Below are positions 1 through 7,733 of a DNA stretch of 64,000 nt, in pieces. The notes beneath the pieces are model-generated. The model made no database searches and was not told the origin of the DNA. It saw nothing but the letters and a program-made list of their open reading frames with translations. Each line of letters starts with the position of its first letter. Within the stretch, counting starts at the first letter, position 1. This stretch comes from Cryptomeria japonica (taxonomy: Eukaryota; Streptophyta; Pinopsida; Cupressales; Cupressaceae). The stretch spans positions 64,001 through 128,000 of the forward strand of contig NW_026728925.1 in assembly GCF_030272615.1 (NCBI RefSeq), in the 5' to 3' direction. Made by a program: the position numbers and the translations under genes.

Positions 1-530
1 GAATATACAAATATATTATTAATTTTAAAATCACTTACCCTCCCTATATCTCCATATGGTATATCACCCTTTTTCACACTTTCTTGGAAGCCTTCTCTAG
101 TTAATGGACAAAGTAGGTAGGAAATTAATGGGTTCTATACTTCATCTATGGTAAAGATGTAGTGTTTGTTTGAATGAACCCTTTGTGGCTATATATACAT
201 TTCTCATCTAGAAATTGTAGAAATTTTTAGTATTTCTTTATTACCCTTATGTTGAATATATTACGATTTTTGTAGAAGAAGTCTGTCTAATTAAGTAATG
301 AATTTACTTAGTACCCATATTTCTTCTTTTTGGGAAAAGGTTGATGATAATATAGGATACAATATGTATCACTATTGAAGAATTGTAATCAAAATTTATG
401 TTTCTCCTATGGTTCCTCATTACTTGTTTATTTATAACCAACTAATAGTTATAGTAATCATATGGTACATGTATGAGGTGGATAAATTTCATTCTAAGTA
501 GCATTAGAAAGATAGTTACAACATTACCAA

Positions 531-1971
531 TTTGAAGCTGAGAACATCACTATATTATTAAGGGAGTCTTATGATCTTGTGGCTGGAATGGTGAAAGGTT
601 ATGGACTAAAATTGTATAAGAAAATATATTAAAATCCCAAGAATATTATTCATAGAGTGTTCACTACAATATTGGAAGGTCTTTTAATAAGAATAAATAA
701 TTTGAAGGGGATTATTTGTGAAAAAAATCCATAAAAAACTGAGAGAGATGGTAGGATGGACAATATGGATAGGATGGTAGGAGCTGAGTTGATGTGGAAG
801 TTGAATGATTTAGGGTATAAATGATGTTTCAATGATATCAAAGACACAATGAAGATATAATAGATTCTATAACTTTTAAGGTTGGGAAACACACACATAA
901 TAAACATGTATTTTTTCCATCCCATTGACGGTAGGAAGAATGTGATAATTAGGCATAGTAGCTTATGGATATTTTTGGAGACAATTTCATGGAAGATGTA
1001 AGGAAAAAAAAATGTTTATAATTCTTCTCTAATAAATCTCTATGGTAGCTAACTACCAATTAAAAGTGTAGAATTTTTGTGTGAAAAATGGAGATGAAAC
1101 TCAAATAGCTAACTATCAATTGGCCAAAATATCTAGCTATACTATTGAGGACCAATTTATCATAAATGAGGCACTCAAGATAGTTGTCATATTTGTAGTA
1201 TGTCACTAAAAAAAATGAAAAAGTGTAGGGGACCATGACGCAAAGCTTGAACATATTAAATCTTGGTCCCCACAAAATGATTTGAAGCTTTAGGCAAAGC
1301 ATATGGCCATGAATATTTTATAAAGGGAAAACACACCAGGGAACAATTATAGCTTGCTAATGTGATTGAATAGAACCCATTCAATGGTCTTGATTAAATT
1401 ATTATTGTAAGAGAACTAAAGCTCTAAAGGGGAGCAAAGAATTTGACAATGTATGATTTTAATGTCAACATTATTATGAAGGAAAAGGTTTCCACATTGT
1501 TTTGTTAGAATTCTATCAACTCTTGTTCATGATTCAAATTGTCTTGGCTTCATTAATATTTGGAATCAAATTAACTATGTGTGCTAAGCACATTACTAAA
1601 ACCTTTGAACAAGATGAAATTTGCAATGGCCTGCTTCATCGTGTTTTTCTTAATTTTCCTTTAAATTTTTACATTAAAAAAATTATATATTACATAAAAA
1701 TTGGTAAACCCTAATATAATATTTGGAGTGACAAATATACATTATAATGTGTATTAAAGCTTTGGTCAGATCCAAACCATAACGTACGGCCTGTTGTAGC
1801 AGGCTCATCATATAAGTTGTGTATGTTTTACAAAGCGCGATTAAAATCTTACTAATTTATAATCCTTTCAAGTATTATGGATAGGCCCTTTCTTAGTTTT
1901 CTCAAACACGTAACTTTTTGTGACACCATAGCAAAAGTCTGTTGAAATTTTTTATGTACCTTTCGTGAATC
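531..1971. other. Gene-free stretch between diverged segment tail and gene A
   Basis: AT-rich, without a supported gene. It contains a small stem (GGGGACCA at 1228-1235 against TGGTCCCC at 1264-1271, 28-nt loop) and a related pair of short motifs (tagctaactaccaatt near 1047, tagctaactatcaatt near 1106). The longest frame on plus (1502-1714) is broken in unit 4 by a 2-bp deletion, which argues against coding. Confidence 0.5.
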
Positions 1972-2204
1972 ATATTTAAGATTTGATTAAACTGAATATG
2001 TATATTCTTCAATACAAATGAAATTATATCCACTCAAGATAGATGAAAGCGATCTGGCCTTTAAAATGTGTCAGTGGTTAGTCAATGGCGATAGATGATA
2101 TTTCTCCCTATCACCGCAGATCTGGATTGAAAAATACGTAAATGTATACTGAGTATCCATGGCAGAATATCTTAATTAGGTGATTGGATCCACAATAAGT
2201 GTAT

Positions 2205-2405
2205 TCAACAGCAACTAGGATCTGGAATGTTGCCTTCACAGTTAGGACACGACGCTAACATCTCCACAATTTCAAGCAGATTATCAATGCCTGCATTTGT
2301 ATTCACTATTTTGTTGAGGATTGGTCGAGCAGAGACAGCGAGGGAAAACACAACGTTGAGCACAAGCAGCAGTGCCATAACTTTCAGAAGCATCGATCTC
2401 GACAT
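2205..2405 (-). CDS. Gene A: small secreted cysteine-containing peptide precursor (66 aa), unit 1
   Basis: I do not recognise the family. Residues 1-26 form a classical signal peptide: basic Arg3/Lys8, hydrophobic core from about residue 9 to 23, and V-S-A at 24-26 before Arg-Pro. Cleavage there would leave a ~40-residue mature peptide. Its core reads VNTNA, then DNLLEIVEMLAS (probable short amphipathic helix), then a tail with Cys53, Cys56, Cys65 and Cys66 (CPNC, GNIPDPSCC). Four cysteines would allow two disulfides. The start is the first ATG downstream of the TATA box (2507-2514), and the ATTAGTATG context is shared with gene B and nearly so with the third-paralog remnant. The frame is open further upstream, but only through the promoter. 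It is transcribed away from B. Function unknown; secretion is inferred. Apoplastic signalling or defence peptides are the natural candidates, with antimicrobial action unproven. Confidence 0.75.
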   Translation of the reverse strand: MSRSMLLKVMALLLVLNVVFSLAVSARPILNKIVNTNAGIDNLLEIVEMLASCPNCEGNIPDPSCC

Positions 2406-2918
2406 ACTAATTGGCAGAATGAATGTTAACAAATGAAAAAACGTATTCGGTTTAGCGAGATAGAGAGCGAAGATCGAGAATGGTGATGGATAAACAAGGA
2501 AAATCGTATTTATAGAGACACACGACGGCGTGTGAGTATGTTTGATCAAGTCAAAATTAAAATTTGTTCAACTAGGGTGATATTCAAAGTAAAAAATGGC
2601 GCGTGGAACTGCAACATTTCAAGAGGCGACAAAGGGACTTTGAATACCAACATTGACTTATTCATATTGCACGTCAATTGTCTTCGCTCTCTATCAAGCA
2701 TGAAAGCACCTTTAACACCAATATCACCAATTTCAATTTTGACCTATTCAAACACTTGCACTCCATCGTCCATCTCTATAAATACGATTTACCTGGTTTA
2801 TACATCACCATTCTCGATCTTCGCTCTCTATCTCTTAAAAAATTCACTCGGCTCTTCTTTCTTCATTTGTAAACCAATACGTACGTTTCTTTGCTTGATA
2901 TTCATTCTGGCAATTAGT
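2406..2918. promoter_or_regulatory. Bidirectional promoter of genes A and B, unit 1
   Basis: 513 bp separate the two start codons. TATAAATA boxes face outward: 2507-2514 on minus for A and 2777-2784 on plus for B, each about 100-140 bp before its ATG. Upstream of each box is a TTGAC element resembling a WRKY W-box: TTGACT at 2549-2554 (minus) and TTGACC at 2739-2744 (plus). Beyond it is TGAATATCACCC at 2575-2586 (minus), with a related CCAATATCACC near 2718 (plus). A 32-nt pyrimidine-rich block is identical in both leaders (2457-2488 minus, 2803-2834 plus). Neither leader contains an ATG. Motif identities are read directly; WRKY control is inference. Confidence 0.6.
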
Positions 2919-3143
2919 ATGGAGAGATCGATTCATCTGAAAGTTATGGCAGTGCTGCTCATGCTCAACGCTATGGTTTTCCTCGCTGTCTCTGCTCGAC
3001 CAATCCTGACGGAAAAAGTGAATACAAATGCAAGCGTGAACAACAATGATTCAATTGATAATCTGGTTGAAATTGTGGAGATGTTAGCATCTGGTTCTAA
3101 CTGTTCAGGCAACATCAAAGATCCTAATTGCCGCAAAAGATAA
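2919..3143 (+). CDS. Gene B: small secreted cysteine-containing peptide precursor (74 aa), unit 1
   Basis: Inverted paralog of gene A. Signal peptide residues 1-26 end in V-S-A before Arg-Pro, leaving a ~48-residue mature peptide. It shares VNTNA, DNL-EIVEMLAS, NC-GNI and DP-C with A. It differs by a Ser/Asn-rich insertion (VNNNDS, residues 40-45), by having only Cys62 and Cys71, and by ending in a basic RKR tail instead of SCC. Three Asn-X-Ser sequons (around residues 37, 43 and 61) could be glycosylated. The ATG at 2919 is the first after the TATA box at 2777-2784 and aligns with the start of A. The open frame that continues upstream to about 2532 crosses the TATA box and is not taken as coding. 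Family unknown. Two cysteines would allow one disulfide, so A and B may have different folds or partners. Confidence 0.75.
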   Translation: MERSIHLKVMAVLLMLNAMVFLAVSARPILTEKVNTNASVNNNDSIDNLVEIVEMLASGSNCSGNIKDPNCRKR

Positions 3144-3405
3144 AACAATGATGCATAGAGTTACTGTGAATCCAACGCACATAACTAAGATTTTTCGCCA
3201 CGGAAATCCGTGAGAGCTTTACATTATTTGGGTATTTTGTGGTCCATGGTGACAACGAGAAAGAGAAATATAATTAAATCCCTTGGACACTACTCGCTGA
3301 CACATTTTGAAACCAGAACGCTTTCATCCATCTGGATTGCGTAATATGTAATTATTTTTCTGTATTCAAGAATATACATATTCAGCCCAATCAAATCTTA
3401 AATAT

Positions 3406-3654
3406 CAAATTTGTTTCATTAAATATTCGTTTTCTAATTGTTCATTGTTTTCCACATTGAAGTTGGTGTGGTGGTAGCTCTAGTTTGTCGCAGAAATAAC
3501 GTTTTCCTTTCTATTTCCCAATTATCATTAATCTTTTAGTGGTAAACTATCAAACTTATATTGAGTCAAGTTTCCCTATTCCTCTTTGGATATCCCAATT
3601 ACTTATACAAATTATACATATTACTTATTTATACCGTTAATTTAAGTAGCATAG
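3406..3654. other. Gene-free spacer downstream of gene B
   Basis: AT-rich sequence between the inverted repeat and the first diverged segment. I see no open frame, tRNA or repeat in it. The same stretch lies at the equivalent place in all seven units. Confidence 0.5.
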
Positions 3655-5530
3655 GTCAACTTCTTGTGATATGATTAGTCAAGCAAGGAACCAAGCTCTC
3701 CTCCTCAATTGTCATTATTTTTAGTGAAAATTATTAGTAACAAAAAATGATACGTAGCATTATCTCAAAGGCATCATGCAAACCCTTCACATCTATCTGT
3801 GCTACATAATGTTAATTCACTACTCACCAAATGTGATATGGTCATAGTTTTTCCCTAAACAAAATCAACAACAATCAAAACTAATGGAATTTTAAACAAG
3901 TTAAACACTTATAAAATTAAAAAATGAAGCCATTAATGCAATGATTTCAAGAAAATAAAGCTATTTAGTACTATTATTATAGCGAGAAGAATAAATGGAT
4001 TTTATCTCTCTGTTTAGAACAGATTTGCTTCTAAGGTGAAAATTTTGCAACTAATTTTCCTAAGGTATTTTGTCAAGTTCAATTAGAGGATATAAAATAT
4101 TGGAGGTGCGTTTTATGTAGTGCAACTTTCTTGGTACTTGAACTTGACACAAAATAAAAGGATGTTTATGTGCAGTCAAGTATGTCAAGTAGTGCAACTT
4201 TCTTGGCAATTGAATTTGGTAATTTTTCTAAAGCCAACAAAGTATTTGTGCTTCTTATCTAACTATGAATTTTAGTTCCTTGAATTTTCTTTTAGTTTTG
4301 ATAAAATCAAGAAAATGCTAACTCAATCATATAATATCTAATATTTTGAAGGATAAAGTGCCATGGCGTATGTAACCAATTCGCTAGAATGTTGGAGAAG
4401 TTTAAAAAACATATATTGAATGGTGTCCTAGCCAAAAGTAGGAATAATATTGAATTTGCTACAAGTAATTTTGGTCTATTGGATTATTTCATTAAAAAAT
4501 TGCTTGAGACTAGCCTAATGAATAAAAATTATATGTTTGGCCTTGCCAAAGTTATTATTTTTAATTGCTTCTTTTTTTAAAACTTTTTGGTTTTCATATG
4601 TAAGAAATATTATGTTACTTGACCTAAGAAGTTAATTATTAAAAGGAGAAACTATTGTTTACAACTGAAAGTAAGTTAAAATTTCTTTTCTCTTGAATCC
4701 CAATATCCTTGAAGTTTTTAAACTTTCTCAGCTTACCGCTAAATATTATTTAGACAAGAATAGTGATAGGTTCAAGTAGTTCTTAAGGTATATAATCAAT
4801 TCTAACATGAAATAAAAGGTGTTGGATTTTGTTTGAAGAAATAAATTAGAGCCCTTTGAAATTAAGCAATTTGATGGATATTTTAGATTATTTTTCTAGG
4901 TACTAGGAATGTACTATAAGAAGCAAATATGCATATGTCTAATGCGCCTTCTTGTAAATATCCAAAAACATATGTAAATAGAATATTTAATTATGAGGCA
5001 GGGGTTGTAGCGGGATTCCATAAATCTATTATAAATTTTAAAATAGCTTACCCTCCTTGTACTTTCATATAGTATCCACTCTTGCACACTTTATTGCAAG
5101 CCTTCTCTTTTGAATGGACTAAGTAGTTAGGAAAGAAACTAGTTTTATACTTCATTTGTGTTAGACATGTTTTTATTGTCTAATTAAAAACAATGCAATT
5201 GGATATACATTTGTCTTGTAGAAGTTATAGTTTTTTTATTATTTCTTTACTATCCTTATCCTTAATATACTAGGATTTATATAGCATAAGAATATCTAAT
5301 TAAGTAATAAATTTTCTTAGTCCCCCTATTTATCTTTTTTGGTGAAATATTGATAAAATTTAGGATACAATATGTATCATGATTGAAGAACTATAACCAT
5401 AATTATGGCTATCCTATAGTTCATCATTACTCGTCTACTTTTATGCCTAACCAAGTGATATCTCTAGTAATCATATGGTACATGTATGAGGTGGATAATA
5501 TTTTATTTTAAGTAGCATTAGAAAGATGGT
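3655..5530. repeat. Diverged internal segment, copy 1
   Basis: This ~1.87-kb segment is related along its whole length to 7734-9571, offset about 4.03-4.08 kb, with many substitutions and small indels. Shared stretches include caacttcttgtgatatg at the start, ggtgtcctagc in the middle (near 4422 and 8418), cttaccctcc, and tcatatggtacatgtatgag near the end. A short frame at 4389-4580 (63 codons) lines up with one at 8411-8707 in copy 2, and the translations retain similarity (DYF, VII, GVLA); it may be eroded coding sequence. An 18-bp direct repeat (gtagtgcaactttcttgg) at 4117-4134 and 4189-4206 is not duplicated in copy 2. Equivalents: 12696-14571, 21737-23612, 30776-32651, 39817-41692, 48858-50733 and 57899-59775. 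Confidence 0.8.
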
Positions 5531-5533
5531 TCC

Positions 5534-6340
5534 TATTAGAGTAAAAGGTTTTATTTACTAAATTAATTTAATCATATTGATTAATTAATTAAGTCACCTT
5601 TTCCTTTTCTCACTTAAGCTAAATTTAGGAAGCTTTTTGGGGAATTTAATAATTATTTTATTTCATGCATTCATCCCTTAGGGTTTGCTTTAGGGTTTTG
5701 ATCTCCTTTATTAAACAATTGATCTCATTGTAATTATTCATTCTGGCAAGTTAATTCATTTGTGATTCTTCTTGCAATTGTCTCCAATTATTCTTGCACT
5801 CTCTTGTTTGTAGGATTTTCTCTTGTACGTGGCAGGTATTTGCATGCAGGCGATTATTGGGCATTGTGGAATTCATCAATCATGAATTCTATCATGGTAT
5901 CAGAAGTCCAGACCTGATGCACCTCATTCATCAAATTTGATATTTTCCTTATGAAATTTTTTTGTTTGCATCTTGGGTCAATTCGAATCTCAAAATAAGA
6001 TCTCTGAGGATTTGAAAATTCACGTTTTTTTGTGATCAAGGGGGGCGCCTATTGTTTTGGACCACCACCACCAGTGGTTAGAGACCTCCTCCCCTCCCCG
6101 ACTGCCCTCCACCACCTCATGCCATCAACGGACCACCACCGCGCCACTAGTTTCATTGTTAGAAGCCTTTTTGAGCCTATTGGGATTTTTTTGTGATATT
6201 GGGAGCAAACAGAGGCGTTCTTCGATAAACCATATATTGAAGTAGAATTTATTTTAGATTTCATTTCTGGTTTGACCTTTTCTATTTTAGAATTGATGTA
6301 AACTTTTGTTTTAATCTTTTCTATTTTGTTTTAACCGTTA
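5534..6340 (+). mobile_element. Copia-type LTR retrotransposon fragment (LTR + PBS + partial leader), unit 1
   Basis: The sequence changes abruptly just after the end of the diverged segment. 5534-5894 has the makeup of a plant LTR (starts TATTAGAG, probably a decayed TGTTAG; contains two TTTAGGG-type telobox motifs near 5690; ends ATCA). TGGTATCAGAAG follows at 5895-5906 and differs by one base from TGGTATCAGAGC, the primer-binding site complementary to plant initiator-Met tRNA used by many Copia elements. The next ~430 bp, with a GGGGGGCGCC tract and a CCACCACC-rich stretch, look like leader. No gag, protease, integrase or reverse transcriptase follows, and no second LTR is present. The right limit abuts the third-paralog remnant. 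Short frames in the leader are not considered genes. Confidence 0.7.
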
Positions 6341-6514
6341 TCTCGTCATACTAACTGCCAAAACGAACCTGAAGCAAAGATGCGTGATAAAGAGAGTATA
6401 TTGTATTTATAAACAGAGTGCAAGCGTTTATATAGGTCAAGAGTGATATTCGGTGAAAAAGGGTGAGATTCAAAGTAAAACAATGGAGCGTTGAATTGCA
6501 GCATTTTAAGAGGC
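6341..6514 (-). pseudogene. Third paralog remnant: promoter and first ten coding bases, unit 1
   Basis: On minus this matches the gene A/B promoters and leader: a TGAATCTCACCC and a CGAATATCACTC element (6461-6472 and 6441-6452), TTGACC at 6435-6440, TATAAATA at 6404-6411, then GTTAGTATG with the ATG at 6347-6349. Coding homology (ATG-ACG-AGA-T, compare ATG-TCG-AGA-T in A) ends after ten bases. The next base creates TAA, giving Met-Thr-Arg-stop. The rest of the gene is replaced by the retrotransposon fragment, so this is a promoter without a gene. Its own transcription would run into the LTR fragment in antisense. Confidence 0.75.
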
Positions 6515-7654
6515 TCGAGCTCAAAAGATGCTTTTATTTTTCTTGAACCAAACGATACAGTAGAAGTTCAATGCATTTTTGGTTTCACCATTTTTCTTTT
6601 CATACAACCCTTTATAATTTATAAAAACATTTTTCAATAAATTTTTAAATTTTAACCAAAATTGAAATGGTCAAGCAAAGAAAAAAAATGTTGAATAGCA
6701 GCAATGAGTATGCTGATCTTTAATGCTATTCATTATTGAAAAAGTGTCTTTGATGACAAAGTGGACGTTATGATAAGTACAATAATTGAAAGGATACAAT
6801 TTTAAAGGAAAAATCTTCAGAATCCTATCATCTAAAGTATCATAAATTGATGGAACCTCAAACTGTACATTTTAAAATCTCTCCCAATGGGATGTTTCTT
6901 TTGAAATATTTTTTTTGTGTGCAAGGGTGAGCTAGTCATAGTTCTAGTCTTTTCATGACTCCTTTTCTCCCAAGTACAATAGTTTGGAGTTTAGATGCAC
7001 TTTCTATTATTCCACATTGGTTTTTTGTTCTTCCAATCATGGATCTTTAATTTACATCTTTATGTCTCTTTTACCATTTATTAATAGGTAACATTACTTT
7101 TTAGCTATATACCATCATTTCATCCTTTCTAGTTGTCCTTTCCTTTATTGATGTTTTGTTATTAGCCTTAATAGCTTAATAATCTTTGATGAGTGACCAC
7201 TTTAATGAATTGTCAAAATTTATTTGTATCCCTTTGTTGTTATTGCATATATATTCTTTTTTGTTTTCTATGAAGGAAGGTATAGTTAGAACCATTATGG
7301 TCCTTGTATCAAGTGTGCATGTTATAATATGATAGATGATAACTTTCATTTTCTTTATATGTCAATCTAACATCAACAAGAGCATCGCTTATCATAGAAT
7401 CTACCCACCTATGTGGTACAGTTGAAAGAACTAACATTTGGCTTGTTGCCAATAGAAATTTTCTATTTGTCTACATGTGTTCAATCCCTTTGTGAGATGT
7501 AAGAGGATCATTTGATAATAATATGTCATGTTTCTCTAAAGACTTAAAAGGGAGTTTTTGTTTGAGATATCTCATTCTTTGTTGCTTGTGGCCTATGAAT
7601 TTTTTATGTTGAGGTGTCCCCCTCCTCTTGTATTATGAGATTTTCCTTGTACCG
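6515..7654. other. Gene-free stretch between remnant and foldback
   Basis: AT-rich, with no open frame of useful length, no RNA gene and no similarity to other parts of the unit that I can see. It occupies the same place in each unit. Confidence 0.5.
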
Positions 7655-7719
7655 ACAAGTATATATTGATGTGTGATAAGATTCAACATATTTCCCACAT
7701 CACTTCAACATATACTTGT
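7655..7719. repeat. Imperfect 65-nt foldback
   Basis: ACAAGTATAT at 7655-7664 is mirrored by ATATACTTGT at 7710-7719. With the adjoining bases (ATTGATGTG against CACTTCAAC) the 22-nt arms can pair at most positions around a ~21-nt loop. It could be a small-RNA-like hairpin or the terminal repeats of a tiny nonautonomous element. No expression evidence is available. Equivalents: 16696-16760, 25737-25801, 34776-34840, 43817-43881, 52858-52922 and 61900-61964. Confidence 0.45.
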
Positions 7720-7733
7720 TGCAGGAAGCATGT

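Larger units (their letters stand above)
1972..3405. repeat. Imperfect inverted repeat carrying the A and B genes
   Basis: The left arm (gene A on minus, with its 3' flank and promoter) and the right arm (gene B on plus) are inverted copies of one ancestral gene block. Similarity runs from a 3'-flank motif (GAATATGTATATTC at 1994-2007, matched by its reverse complement at 3370-3383, followed in both by AATCAAATCTTAAATAT) through the coding regions and leaders to the promoters near 2586 and 2710. The ~120 bp between has no clear symmetry. The arms are clearly diverged, so the inversion-duplication predates the 9-kb amplification. The same structure recurs at 11013-12446, 20054-21487, 29093-30526, 38134-39567, 47175-48608 and 56216-57649. 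Confidence 0.85.

Noticed and set aside
1228-1271. GGGGACCA/TGGTCCCC stem as an RNA gene or terminator
   Set aside because: Only eight perfect pairs with a 28-nt loop and no adjacent gene; this can arise by chance in a window of this size.
650-1302. Minus-strand frames of 91 and 80 codons
   Set aside because: They recur in all units only because the units are nearly identical. Composition is AT-driven, with no domain, promoter or signal peptide that I can identify.
1502-1714. Plus-strand 70-codon frame
   Set aside because: It needs a TTG start and is broken by a 2-bp deletion in unit 4.
2227-2436. Plus-strand frame opposite gene A, and its counterpart on minus opposite gene B (2933-3148)
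   Set aside because: They are antisense shadows of the conserved coding sequences and resemble each other only because A and B do.
2406-2549. Open frame extending gene A upstream by 48 codons (total 114)
   Set aside because: It begins at a TTG upstream of the TATA box; there is no ATG before the chosen start in most units. The ATG in units 3 and 5 overlaps the TATA box.
2532-2918. Open frame extending gene B upstream by 129 codons (total 203)
   Set aside because: It crosses the B TATA box and leader, would put a signal peptide in mid-protein, and needs a start far upstream of the likely transcription start. The homologous start in A and the remnant is at the ATTAGTATG-type position.
5680-5700. 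TTTAGGG motifs as telomeric sequence
   Set aside because: Only two degenerate occurrences inside the LTR; this is the telobox type common in plant promoters and LTRs, not a telomere tract.
5854-6264. Three overlapping short frames in the retrotransposon leader
   Set aside because: They lie in the leader after the primer-binding site, overlap one another on opposite strands, and show no gag-like motif.
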